A DNA stretch of 64,000 bases from Spironucleus salmonicida (taxonomy: Eukaryota > Fornicata > Diplomonadida > Hexamitidae), in the NCBI GenBank assembly GCA_000497125.2, contig CM035322.1:256001-320000 (forward strand), given 5' to 3'. A program made the translations under genes and the position numbers. Shown here piece by piece: positions 26,414 through 37,652 of the stretch (positions within the stretch are counted from its first letter, which is position 1; each line of letters opens with the position of its first letter). The notes beneath the pieces were generated by a model. That model made no database searches. It was given only the letters and a program-made list of their open reading frames with translations, and was not told the DNA's origin.

Positions 26414-26815
26414 TCATTAAAAATTCCATGATGGTCTTAGAATCATTATAAGCAGTCTCATATCTCTATCCATTATTGTGACTCTTTTTGCATGTTCTGC
26501 CAACATTACACAATCAGATAAAATTCTTATTAAAATAGCTTCGGTGGCTTACTACAGGCATTCCAATGCTAGATTCTAAAACCTAAATTCAGCGTGCCTT
26601 TTTCTTGTGATTGCCCTAACTAGTAACGCAAATGCAGATTTTGGAACAACCAAATTTGTCATTTTTTGTTATTTCTGGACTTCAACCATAGCTTTAGATT
26701 TTTTTAAGACTATTGGTTTTTTTAAAGGTTGATTTTTAACAACAATAGACTATCTTGGTTTTTTATTTGAAGTTCTAAAAGCTTTAGCATCAGCCACAAA
26801 CTTAAAAATTGCCAT
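26414..26815 (-). CDS. divergent histone H3, candidate centromeric H3 (CENP-A/cenH3)
   Basis: 133 aa. Residues 58-130 align along the histone H3 fold: PKSAFALLVRAI (alpha-N end/alpha-1), RKRHAEFRFQ (loop 1), CLQQATEAILIRIL (alpha-2), and the near-universal HAKRVTIM (108-115) before alpha-3. The N-terminal tail (1-50) is short and shares nothing with the canonical H3 tail (no ARTKQTARKSTGG). The protein ends in RPSW plus three residues, reminiscent of the RPW end of plant cenH3. Strong sequence divergence with a private tail is characteristic of cenH3. Canonical H3 variant is the alternative. It sits tail-to-tail (10 bp) with the acyltransferase gene. Confidence 0.8.
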
Positions 26816-26854
26816 TGTAGAATGATTTTGTGAGATGCAAAACAAGAAATCATA

Positions 26855-28255
26855 TCACTTTGTAATGAATTTCGTCGAAGCCATATCAAAAAATGTGGAC
26901 AGAATAAAAGATGCTCCGTTTAATAATACTATAAAAAAGCACCCAGTTAATAGAAAAACTAAATTTTTAATATTTAACTTCTTCTTAATTTGCTAAGGTG
27001 CCTCTTACATGATTTCTTCTAATTCCATTTTATCGACATTACCAGATACAGTTAAACCTTCGCTATATTCCTTACATATTCTCTATTCATAAGCTATTTT
27101 CATATCTTCATGTTTGTATAAAAATAGAATAGGTAAAATCCAATTTTCTATAAAACCAAATACACTAGAAACTATATTAAAGACTTTTAGTATATCAGGG
27201 ACAAGAATACTAAAACCACAAGAAAGAAAAGCCATTGCACCACCCAATATTACGTAAATTAAATAACCTTTGTTCGTGTTTTTGTCTTGTTTAAATATTT
27301 TCATGAACATTCCTCTAATAGGAAATGTTACAACGACATATGTTAAAAGGACCACAAGTGCATATAAAAATCTGACAGTAGTCATAACATAATTTTAGGA
27401 TACAAAACTAAGCAAGACATTAGTGGAAATATCTCGGCCAAATAAAAACAAACAAAAAAAGGCCATAAAGACACATAATGTGCAAGTTACAAGTGTAGCT
27501 GTGATCATGGCCTTTTTTAAAACCCCTCTACGATAATCTCCATCACCAGGCATAACATTGAAAACCACTGGTACGCTAGCCTAGCAACCAAATAGTGGTA
27601 AAAATAACGGTATTCTTTAGATTATTTCTAAAAATATATAAATACCTCTTGTATGAACCGGCTTTGCTAATAAACCTTTATTCGAAAGTTTAATTGTAGA
27701 TTATGTTCCGTTTATATTTATAAGTGTTTCTCCAGCTTAAACTGCAATTCCATAAAATACTACAACGCAAACAACTGCAATAACTACAAATAGTTATTAA
27801 GCAGCTGATAAATTAGAAATTGATTTTAATGTTTTGAAGATAAGAAAAAATGTCAGCATGCCAAATATTATTATTTTAAGATATATTGTACTAAATGAAT
27901 AATTTGATATTGATACAATGAATATCTGTGTATAATCAGCACATATAGACACATATGAGATTAAATAGCCAAAATACTAAAATACAATAAATGCTTCGAT
28001 AATAATAGAAATTACCTTACCAAATAATTATGTCAACAAGTCGGATAGAGTTTAACAAGATGTATAATAGCAGGCATCTATAACATAGTTAAAACCAAAA
28101 ATAGAATAAACAACAGAAAAAATTGTAACTATAGATGCTACAGGCCATCCTAGTCTCATATATGTATATGGTAAAGCTAATAAAGAAGTTCCAATCATTA
28201 AGTTACAAATTGTGAGCGTTGTACGAATGTAATCTTTTTGATATTAAGTTACCAT
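26855..28255 (-). CDS. amino-acid transporter (AAAP/SLC38-type)
   Basis: 466 aa with about 11 membrane helices. The first helix shows the family signature MIGTSLLALPY (unwound TM1), and a LPLFGCQASVPVVFNVMPGD region matches the TM6-TM7 segment of auxin/amino-acid permeases. A hydrophilic 40-residue loop lies before the last helix. These carriers move neutral amino acids across the plasma or vacuolar membrane, often with H+ or Na+. Same strand and 39 bp upstream of the H3-like gene. Confidence 0.85.
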
Positions 28256-28580
28256 TTTTAATAATCAGTATAAATTATATTAATAAAATAAACTATTAGC
28301 CCTCAAAATTCATTTCTTTTGAAGCTTATGTAAAGGGTTTATACATCTTTGATAAATAATTACTATATTTTCTAATATTACTAATGATTAACAAAGTATA
28401 AGATTGAGTTTATTTTACCATAATAATATCAATAATTACTAATTTTATACCATATCATCAAAAAATATGTATACTTTTCGTATACAAAAATATAAATATA
28501 CTAACTGTACATTAAAATATATTATGTCATCTATTTTGATGTTTGAATTGCGTTTAATTCACGACATCAAGAACATAATA
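28256..28580. other. intergenic, AT-rich
   Basis: Upstream region of the amino-acid transporter. A plus-strand open frame beginning at 28,467 runs into the next gene from the wrong strand and has poor composition. No RNA gene or repeat seen. Confidence 0.5.
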
Positions 28581-28976
28581 TCAACGTTTTTAGTTTCGTT
28601 TTGCAAACATTATTCTATTAAGAATATCATACTTCAATTCACCTTTATATATTTCCTAATCTCCTTCCAATAATATACAATGTGGCTAATAAATAAATAA
28701 ATAATCCTAAAATAAAAATTCGAAAGTTTCTTTTTGGTTTTCTATAAGGTTAAACTCATTTATCAATATCGATTTGTTCTCAGATTTTTTAAAAGCCCTA
28801 TAAATCTTAACATCTTACAACTCTGTGACTAAATTAACCTAAACTTTATATGCATTCTAAAATTCAATTAATTCTCCTATTAAATCTGAAGATACATCTG
28901 TGTTTAATGGTAATGATAGATATAGATTAAAACTATAGCCAAAACTTTTCTACTAAATATATTTAAATTCTTTCAT
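28581..28976 (-). CDS. 131-aa unknown protein
   Basis: ATG 28976 (AAAATG context) to TGA 28581, 61 bp downstream of glycogen phosphorylase on the same strand. Compact alpha/beta composition with acidic and hydrophobic alternation (for example LIGELIEFQ, FEFLFQDYLFIY) suggests a small folded domain. The opposite strand is also open but has a less protein-like composition, so I prefer this strand. Not recognised. Confidence 0.6.
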
Positions 28977-29037
28977 TTTAGCAAAATTAAGAGAATAGCT
29001 AATATTTATATATAATTACTATAAAATGATTTCAAAA

Positions 29038-31659
29038 TCACTTACCCATGGCAGCAATTTACATTGGCTTAATATTCCAAATGTTATCACAATATGTTTA
29101 GATGGATCTATCAGAGCTGAAGAATCCCATTCTAGCAACATTGTTAAGCATCATGACGGCCCAGGTACCTTTATCCTTGTAAGCAGGTAAGATATCCTCG
29201 AGATAGATTTCATTATAAGCTTCAAAATCAACAGCAGTAAGATAGAAATCGTTACCATTTTAAAGTCTGTTAACAACCATGCTGAAATATTCAGTATTAC
29301 CAAACATTCCAGTTCTGATGGCTTCTAAAGCTTCCTTGAAGTCAGAACAAAGTTCGACTTAACGACCTTGTTAAAATTCGCTTCTAATAAAATCTACCTA
29401 ATCAGCAAGAGCACCAAAGATAAAGATGGATTCTTCACCTACGTGTTCTTAGATCTCAACATTGGCACCATCAAGAGTACCAACGATAATACCACCATTC
29501 ATACAAGCTTTCATATTACCAGTACCAGAAGCTTCCATACCAGCAGTAGATATCTATTCAGATAAATCAGTAGCAGGGAAGATGATTTCAGCAGAGGAAA
29601 CATTGTAGTTAGGGATGAAGATGACACGTAAGTAGTCCTTGGTGTCAGGATCATTATTAACAACATCACCAACAGCGTTAATAAGCTTAATTAAACATTT
29701 AGCCATCTCATAAGCAGAAGCGGCTTTACCAGCGAAAATCTTACAAACACCAGCACCAAACTTCTCTTTACGTTGCGCAGGAGTCATCTGCTTTAACTTC
29801 AAATAGAAAGAAATAGCCTGAATAATATTCATCTACTGACGCTTATATTCATGGATACGTTTAACTTGAGTGTCAAAAATCATAGTTTCAGGTATCTTAC
29901 CACCACAGTTGGATACATGTCTTTCAATGTAAGAGGCAAGACGCTGCTTGTTCGCTTATTTGATAGATAATAATTCTTAAAGGGCCTGAGGATCTTTTTA
30001 CAAAGAGGTTAAGTTCTTTAAAACATCCATATTAGCAACCCAGTCATGTTCAGATTGAATGAAACCAGCCTTCTTTAAATTTTTAGTGATAAAATGAGAA
30101 AGCAAAGGATTTGCTTAGGCGATCCATCTTCTAGGTGTTACACCATTAGTAACATTGGTAAACTTACCAGGGAACATTTTATTGAAATCGATGAAAATAG
30201 AGTTTACAATAATATCCGAGTGAAGAGCAGCTACACCGTTAACCTTACGTGAACCAACAATGGCAAGATTAGCCATTCTGAGAGATTAAGCGTGGCCTTC
30301 TTCAACAAGAGACATAGCGCGAACAGCATCGCCAGAGCAGTTCTTAGCATTACATTCAATTATGAATCTTCTGTTAATTTCAAACATAATTTCTGTGTGT
30401 CTGGGTAGTAATTCCTTACAGATGCTTACTGGCCATTTTTCAAGAGCTTCAGGTAAAACAGTATGGTTGGTATAACAGAAAGTCTTAGTAACAACGCTCC
30501 AGGCTTAATCCCAGGAGAAGTCATGATGATCAATTAGTTGATGCATAAGTTCAGGGATACCTAAAGCAGGGTGTGTATCATTTAACTGAACACTGAAATG
30601 CTAGTGGAAATCAGAAAGATCGATTTACATTTCCGCAGCTCTAGCAATCATATCTTAAATAGAAGCAGAAACAAAGAAATATTCTTGTTTGAGTCTTAAT
30701 TTCTTACCGTTCTCAGTAGAATCATTAGGATAAAGAACGAAAGTAATATTTTCAGTATCAGCTTTCTCACGAACCGAATTATAGAAATCTCCAGAGCAGT
30801 GAGCACCAAGTTCAAATTCAGTATAAGGACGAGCAGACCAAAGACGTATGTTAGCAACATTAGTGGTGTGATGGCCAGGGCAAAGGCAATCATAAGCTAC
30901 AGCTTTAATGAGCTGTGCATCTCTCCATTTGAATTCTAACTTTTTGTTCTTATTTTCAACCATTTCAGTCCATCCACCGAAACGAACGATAAATTCACGG
31001 TCTAAACGTTCAACTAACGGAAGAGGAGTACCATGTTTTAACCAATAATCTGGTTCTTCTTGCTAATAACCATCCTTAATTGTTTATCTGAACATACCAT
31101 AATTATAGCGTAAACCATAACCCCAAGCAGGGATATCCATACAGGCTAAAGAGTCAATGAAGCAAGCAGCTAAGCGACCAAGACCACCATTACCAAGACC
31201 AGCGTCCATTTCTTCTGCCTGAAGATCCTCTAACTTGAAACCAAGATCTCTAAGAGCTTCATGATAAGTTTTTCCAACCTCTAAATTATAAAGAGAGTTA
31301 GTAAGAGCTCTGCCCATTAAAAATTCTAAAGATAAATAATTAATAGTTCTAGCCTTATTCTGGATTTGAGCACGATAAGTGGCTTGCCAGTTATCAATAA
31401 GCTTATTTCTAAGAGCCATTGAAGTAGCTTAGAACATACCAAATACGTCAATATTAGAGGAATCTCTACAAAGTTGATATTTAATATAATTAACAATGTT
31501 GTTAGAAACGGTTTATGGTGTCTATTAATCTACACCAGTAGAGAGAAGTGAGTGGAATTGCATCGAACCAATCTGAGAGCCGACAGTATAATCAACAGAT
31601 TTTCCATTAGTGGCAACCGGTGCAGAAGTACGCTTTGTAGCTAATTCTTTTGCAAACAT
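29038..31659 (-). CDS. glycogen phosphorylase (GT35)
   Basis: 873 aa, the usual family length, uninterrupted. Clear signatures: [29 protein letters not shown] with the glycine-rich loop, a [12 protein letters not shown] segment, GGWTE and the pyridoxal-phosphate site EASGTGNMK (Lys carries PLP) in the C-terminal half, followed by [10 protein letters not shown]. It releases glucose-1-phosphate from glycogen or starch-like reserve in the cytosol. The coding sequence is less AT-rich and uses CAA/CAG more than neighbours, consistent with high expression. No regulatory N-terminal phosphorylation motif of the animal type was noted. Confidence 0.97.
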
Positions 31660-32000
31660 TTTAAAATTAGATTATATTTGGAAGTGAAAATAATAATTTA
31701 ATATTCATATAATAACTAACTATATGAATTCAAACTATTTACGGTAAAATAATTATATACAATATAATAGATATTTATTTTGTGGTTTAGTATAATTAAT
31801 ATTGTGGTTTATGTAACCATGTTTTGTAAAATGTAGAGGTATATGATAAAGATTTATTACTATTTTTTTCAAATTTATTTAGAAAGTATCTATAGATTGT
31901 ATAGAAGTGAAAGAATCAGTTATTTAAAATATTATTGATTAAATCATAATAATTGTTTTAGATTAGTGGTTCATTTAAAGTTACAAATAATAAACTTCGT
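31660..32000. other. intergenic, AT-rich upstream of glycogen phosphorylase
   Basis: 341 bp between two minus-strand genes. It must hold the glycogen phosphorylase promoter. Runs of AT with TATA-like words occur, but nothing specific enough to name. Confidence 0.45.
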
Positions 32001-33299
32001 TCACATTCCAATTACAGTATAATCTGAAAGCAATACTTTTCCTCCGCATTAAACATCAAAGCAATCACCAGTTTTACCCGTATCTTCAATCTTCATTTAC
32101 ATAGGCATGCCTAACAAAGTGCTCTAACCTTCTTCGTTAGGATAGCTAGTTAAGCTAACTAGTCCCGGTATATCTTTTGGGGGATTGTTTATACAAGGAA
32201 TTCTAAACAACATACCACCAGCTAAGGTTAAATTTTCACCATTTTCTACAACAGCAAGGGAACAACTTCTGGAAAGATCTGCTACCTCCGATCTAGTCTA
32301 TCCAGCTGGTAGTCCTCGAATATAGCATTCAAGACCATAATTTTAATCTGCTAATCCATAATCTGAGCTACCATCCATAATACCAGCTAAAAATGGACCT
32401 CTAATTCTAGAAAATGATTCTAAGCGAATGTTTTATCTTAATTTATCTTTAGTAAATTATTTAGTTGCTTTATTATAAAGACTCATCTCGGACATAAAAT
32501 TACACAAAATATTATTATCTCCTATTAATTTAATTAAATATATTCCTTCTGTATCAACTAAAGTCGCAGAATATATTTTTTATAGACATGTGAAAATCCT
32601 ATTAAGTTCCTTATTAACATCTTTATGTAAATCTTTAGTTGATACTTAAAATTCCTCACCTACACCTGACCCAGCTGATAAAAATAGTCCAGCAAACCAA
32701 GGAAGATCCATTGAACGAAGTCCAAATTCTTTTCCCTATTCAAAAATCTGCTTAGTGGAATTTTAAATAGCGGTTTATGCAGCTGTAAAACGAACTGGAA
32801 GTAAAGGTCTAATTAAATAAAAATATTCTTAAATTTCTTGAGAATATTTTAAAAACTCTGAAACAGTAGGTTCATATAAAAAGTTAGGAATTGAGTTTTA
32901 TACAAACGTTAAAGCCTCATCTGGTGCTGAAAATGTTTTGATTTTCTGCTCAACTTTTTCTACACGTTTATCTTGGTTAAGAATAGGATCAACATATTTA
33001 ACAAAAAATTGTTTTTATGAGTTTGTTTAAATAACAAGAGAACTTATTCTATTACCATCTGGTACTAGAACTAATACCGCATCTTATGAACATTAAATAG
33101 CAGATGTGAATAATTTTTCGTCAACATATTAATTATATGTAACTTTAAACAATTTGCATGATTTTTAAGCAATAGTCTATACTGTTCTAGCCGTACCATC
33201 TTCGCCCATTAATTAATCTTTTTCGCATATATCTTTCAGTAATTTAACGGAACCATCATACATTCTGATTTCAGTCTCACCAAAAAATGAAGCAGGCAT
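32001..33299 (-). CDS. 432-aa unknown protein
   Basis: Continuous frame from ATG 33299 to TGA 32001. Soluble alpha/beta protein without obvious low complexity. The C-terminal 150 residues are Gly-rich with several short strands (FLAGIMDGSSDYGL, GLPAGQTRSEVADLSRS, LTLAGGMLFRIP), suggesting a beta-rich domain. No motif recognised. Confidence 0.72.
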
Positions 33300-33402
33300 T
33301 TTAATAATCTTATTAATAATAATATTATATGCATGTAATAAATTAATATTTATAAAAATTATGTTTATATATAAGTATATTACTCTCATATTTTTAAAAT
33401 AA

Positions 33403-33894
33403 ATGAAAACTGATTTAACACTATTACCTGCATCATCGATAATAAAGGCATTTTAATCACGAGCAGGTAAAATGGTTAACATACAAAATGCAAAGAAAAG
33501 CAAACTTACTACTAGAGCATCATTTTGCTCACCGATTTGTTTAGCTTATTCACCTAATTAATTTTATACCGGAAGCATAGATAAACCTATGCGTAAATCA
33601 TTTGATTCATCAGTAGAATAATAATAATTTTCAATAGTTGATGTGGAATCGGCAGAAAATAATTTGCAGTAATTTAGATAAAATTCTAAAATGGAAGATA
33701 TTTAAAACTACTAAAAATGGAAAGAGAATAACAATAATGTAAAAAGAAACAGAGAAATTGGTCTCAAATAATAGCATAAAATAGAATAATTATAGTTTAG
33801 CCTAGCACTAAATTAACTTAAATAACAGCGTGTAACAAAATACAAAGAGCAAGTAGATGAAATTTTGAGTAAAAAATTTAAGAATTAAAAATGA
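33403..33894 (+). CDS. 163-aa Gln/Lys-rich protein, probably coiled coil
   Basis: Frame from ATG 33403 to TGA 33894. The first 60 residues are Ser-rich and basic, the last 90 form a charged Gln/Asn/Lys helix. It is divergent from the 432-aa gene with 103 bp between starts. No family recognised. Confidence 0.6.
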
Positions 33895-33972
33895 TTTTAT
33901 ATTACTATTATATAGTATACTTATTAATTTAACAAATTTAGAATTTACTTATAAAATTTACCACTTTACAAA

Positions 33973-34158
33973 ATGGCTGACAAGTGCTGCAAGGATGGTA
34001 AATGTACTAAGGAGTAGACTTAAGGCGAAAATGGTAAGGATAAATGCTGTAAAGGTAAAAAGTGCTGCAAGAAATGCCCCATGAAGAACCCAGTTGTTGC
34101 ACTCGGTGTAGTTGCTGGACTTGCTGCCGCTGGTTATTATTTCTATACTAAGAAGTGA
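33973..34158 (+). CDS. Cys-rich tail-anchored miniprotein (metallothionein-like head), 61 aa
   Basis: 61 residues. The first 38 are Lys/Cys-rich with 8 Cys at 5, 6, 11, 25, 26, 31, 32 and 35 (CC pairs and CxxC) and no aromatic residue, as in metallothioneins. Residues 41-58 form a Val/Ala/Gly/Tyr hydrophobic helix followed by TKK, a typical tail anchor with a basic cytosol-or-lumen stop. The head should therefore lie on the cytosolic face of a membrane. Metal binding is inferred from Cys density. It is followed 127 bp later by a similar gene. Confidence 0.7.
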
Positions 34159-34285
34159 TTGCGATAACATATATAATTATATTTTATATTTGAAAGTCGA
34201 TTTTTCTATAGAATAAAGTTAGAGGTTTGATAAATATTCCATACATTTTTATATATAAACATTAACAAAATTTAAATATTTGAAA

Positions 34286-34495
34286 ATGCCTTGTGAAAAA
34301 AAATGCGCGGATTGTAAATGTGACCAAGGTGGATGTGGAAAATGCAAAGAAAATAATGAATAGTAAAGTACTCCTGATACTGTGCCTATGAATTAATAGC
34401 CTAAGCCCACTAAATATTTGAGCGTTTTCATAGCTGCAGCTATTACCTTAAGTATTGCTATTGTTTTATATCAATATAGACCATAAACTGATTGA
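34286..34495 (+). CDS. second Cys-rich tail-anchored miniprotein, 69 aa
   Basis: 69 residues with the same build as its upstream neighbour: Cys at 3, 7, 10, 12, 17 and 20 within a Lys/Gly-rich head (CEKKC, CKC, CGKC), a 20-residue Gln/Pro linker, and one membrane helix at about 45-62 (SVFIAAAITLSIAIVLY) close to the C-terminus. Sequence similarity between the two heads is low, so they are either ancient tandem duplicates or convergent. Function unknown; metal handling at a membrane is the simplest reading. Confidence 0.68.
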
Positions 34496-34685
34496 TTTTT
34501 CTATATACTATTTGCAGAATATATTTAAATAGTATCAAATTACTAAAATATTGATATATGACGTTTTATCGCAATATCACCCTTAAGGATTAGGTTGAAT
34601 TTAATATATAATTACTATCATAGAATAAAATATAGCAAAATAAAAATCAATCCTAAATGTTACTGAAAAATATATAAGTTATCAC

Positions 34686-35729
34686 TCATCGTCTTAAATT
34701 TTAATCTCGAATTTATTTGACCCAAATCCCCATAACAAGTACTAAAAATATAATAAATATCCAACCAATGTGTAAATTGTAATCTTTTTCAGCTATTTTC
34801 ATTGTCTCGAAACCATCAACACCTAAAATTATAATTTCACCACTCTCACTATAAAAAGATAAATCATGTATAAAATTATCTATTTTTGAATGTTTTTGAC
34901 ATAAAAGTTTAAATTTCATTGGTTTCATAAACTTATATACTTTTACTAAACCTGTAACAGTAACAACGACTAATAATTTCTCTTATGAACTATATACAAA
35001 ATTAGCGATCTCTTATTGAACCTTAATATAAAAAATAGGGTCAAATCCCCCATCCAACACTAGCAATGAATTCTATTTGTGCTAGATTGCAAAGTAATAA
35101 TCATCAGTAAAAAATTCAATTTTTCTATATTTATGATTTTCGAATATTTCAATAGTATGTTATAGACCATAATTCTTGTATTCAATACCAGTATCATAAT
35201 GATATACCTATTTGTTAGTAACTATTACTAATAATAACCTTTCTGTTTGCTGATTCGTCGAAATATCAATAACTCTTTCTTATAATTCATCACAATCTTC
35301 AGATACTTAAAACTATTTGATAATTTTGAGATCAAAGTTAAATATTTTTATAGTAATATTTTCAGCCAATATTAATAAATTCCTCCATTCTATAAATCCA
35401 CGTGGTTCATCTATTTCTATCTTTTTTGTTTCCTTTAAACTGTACTTTTTATTTTTTATAAGTATAAGTTTTCGTAAATGATTTGTACCAGCTAAAAATA
35501 CAAAATTTTAGATTTTGAGTACATAAAAATTAGCCTCTTAGAAAGTTGAAAATTATGCAATCTCTTCATGTTAGTTAAATATTTAAACAATATTCGGTAC
35601 ACCAGATTTCGATGGTCCACCACCCCCAGCTATTGATATAAGGTTATCATGTGCTACTGAAAAATAAGGACATGGAGAGTTACATATATTTGTTGAAATT
35701 AAAGTTTAAAATCTAGGTATTAACTTCAT
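34686..35729 (-). CDS. SEC12/PREB-like WD-repeat membrane protein
   Basis: 347 aa. A short-strand beta-propeller fills residues 1-300, with an early AGGGGPSKSGVPN segment matching the (G)GGG..K.G..N loop typical of SEC12/PREB, and a single C-terminal membrane helix (WIFIIFLVLVMGIWV) about 20 residues before the end. SEC12 is the ER exchange factor that loads GTP on SAR1 to start COPII coats; the Gly loop holds the K+ ion needed for this. Topology (cytosolic propeller, C-terminal anchor) agrees. Repeats are divergent, so the name rests on loop plus topology. Confidence 0.78.
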
Positions 35730-35789
35730 TTTAGAGGCTTTCGCAAATTGAATATAAAATATTATTGTATCTATATAATATATTACTAA

Positions 35790-36060
35790 TCATTAAAATT
35801 AAGATTCAATAATTTTTACTAAATATTTATGACTTGATTCTTAATAGCCATTCGCTTTAAGGATACTCATATCGTCTATCATAATAAAATCAATATTATC
35901 CTGAAAATTTATTTATTTTAGATAAATTCTATCTGAAGAAATAAAAATAATTTAAATAGTTTATGAAACTTTCTTAAGTGATTTAGTTTTTTTATAAATC
36001 CAAAAACAGCTAATATTCTAGATTTAAGTTGTAGTGATGTTAGTTTACTGTAAGTAAATA
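35790..36060 (-). CDS. probable 3' exon of a spliced gene
   Basis: Reading to TGA at 35790-35792 gives about 90 good-quality codons (for example FISSDRIYL and DFIMIDDMSILKANGY) but no ATG opens this frame. A TTTACTTACAG string at about 36,048-36,058 fits a 3' splice site at the exon's 5' edge. Upstream minus-strand DNA up to about 36,245 holds another protein-like segment in a different frame. This is the best intron candidate in a window where other genes are uninterrupted. Alternatively a decaying gene. Confidence 0.4.
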
Positions 36061-36620
36061 GTTCAATTAATTAATGTCTTCTGTATCGGCATAATAAATA
36101 TGTACTTCATGCTAAATGAATTACTATCATATATAGAGTATCTTTAAAGTAAAATAAAGATAAGAACTTGTTTTATAGAGTTTTAGCAAAATGTTTAGTT
36201 AATTTTAAGGTTCTAAATGATATAAAAATAAAACAAATTTTGTTTGTATCATCAAGTTATATTATATTCCAACTTTTTTGAATAATCGGTAATTAAAATT
36301 CTATTCTCATTTTCATTGACCTGGGTATATACAATAATTATATCGTAATGTACTCTTTATCAAACACAAGTAAGTAATTAAATTAATACCTTAATTTCCT
36401 TGTTTATCCAAAAATTGATTTATTATTATTTTTTAACTATATTCCATAACAAATCAATGAACTGTACTAAAACTTTAATAAAGTAAGATTGCTCAAACAT
36501 TAGAATCGTTATAGTTTATTTAATTGCCTAAAAATTTAACTTTAAATATGTATTTTACTAATTTTAAATTATTATATTATTGTTAACCTTCGAATTATTG
36601 TTAAATTCTTCTTTCACTTA
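36061..36620. other. AT-rich region, possible upstream exon of the preceding gene
   Basis: Short minus-strand frames of 40-46 codons occur here (ATG near 36,243 and 36,505) but none is convincing alone. They may be upstream exons or 5' untranslated DNA. No RNA gene or repeat is visible. Confidence 0.3.
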
Positions 36621-37088
36621 TCAATCCCATATTACTTCAGCTTTGACTTTCCGCGATTCTTAAATTATCAATTCCTTGCTCTCGCGATTAAATGAATTCT
36701 TTCTTAAATCTAGAATCCTACATCTGCCAGCACGTAAAAATTGCACTATATCTGCTACTTATTTGTCACCTATTAGACACCCATAAAGGCTTAACTTAGT
36801 ACCTTTAAAACAACTCAATACGTCGTTAATTTTTACACTTAGTTAACAATTTTATAGTCGTAACTCTTACTTTACTACCTCAAACAGAGGGCTAAAATAT
36901 ACAACATCAGATGCCTTCGGAAAGGCCCTCGGTAATATTGTGAGGTTATTAATTATCTTAGAATCCTAGTTTATGTTGTGTACAAGATATTCTACTAGCT
37001 CTTTTGGAATTGGTGTATCTATGCGAACAGTATCTGTATTAAATAACTGGTAGTAAATATAGACTTAAAATTTACGGTTATCAGTCAT
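36621..37088 (-). CDS. 155-aa protein, possibly with one leucine-rich repeat
   Basis: ATG 37088 to TGA 36621. Good protein-like composition. A stretch LSLYGCLIGDKQVADIVQFL...CRILDLRKNSF near residues 105-140 has the spacing of a leucine-rich repeat pair, as at the ends of ciliary LRR proteins. Divergent from the 166-aa gene across 54 bp. Tentative. Confidence 0.6.
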
Positions 37089-37142
37089 AATTTTTGATAA
37101 TATATTATTATAATTTAATATAATAATATTAATTTTACTAAA

Positions 37143-37643
37143 ATGGAACTTTTAGGGTGTTTTTTGGATCTTGCTAGGGAAGTAAGCTAAAAGTATAACA
37201 ACGATGAATTTGAGAATTTAGTATAGTTAATAGCTCTTGGTGATAAGCTCAAATCTTAAATTTTAGCATAACTTTCAGAAAATGTTGATATAATAGAAAT
37301 AGTATCAAACTACACAGAACTGACGGAAAAAATATCATAAAACCTTTTTATACGGTAAGATTAAAAAAATTAACTATTGAACAAAAAATTTGACCTGTTT
37401 ACTGAAAATAAAGTCCAGCAGCTCTACGACGATACCAAAGCCCAGCTGTTTTCAACACTTAAAACGCTAATAAACGAGTCAAATGCACAGCAGCTAACCC
37501 CAGAAACTCTAAATAATCTGTCAGATCAGTCTGATATCCTGCACTCTATTTTGAACGACTTTGCCGAATATGTGATATTCGAACAGTCCGAATTTGATCA
37601 AATCCAGTCGCTTTTGGCGCACATTTTGGCAATGAGTGAGTGA
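37143..37643 (+). CDS. 166-aa helical protein, unknown
   Basis: ATG 37143 to TGA 37643. Entirely helical and acidic, with heptad-like Leu spacing in the second half. Gln is written TAA/TAG in the first 80 codons but almost only CAG/CAA after about 37,400, where a GC-rich patch begins, so codon use switches inside one gene. Ends 9 bp from the stop of the convergent coiled-coil gene. Confidence 0.65.
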
Positions 37644-37652
37644 TTCGATTCC

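Noticed and set aside
28467-28888. Plus-strand frame overlapping the 131-aa minus-strand gene
   Set aside because: Phe/Ile/Tyr-heavy shadow-like composition; the minus-strand product is more protein-like.
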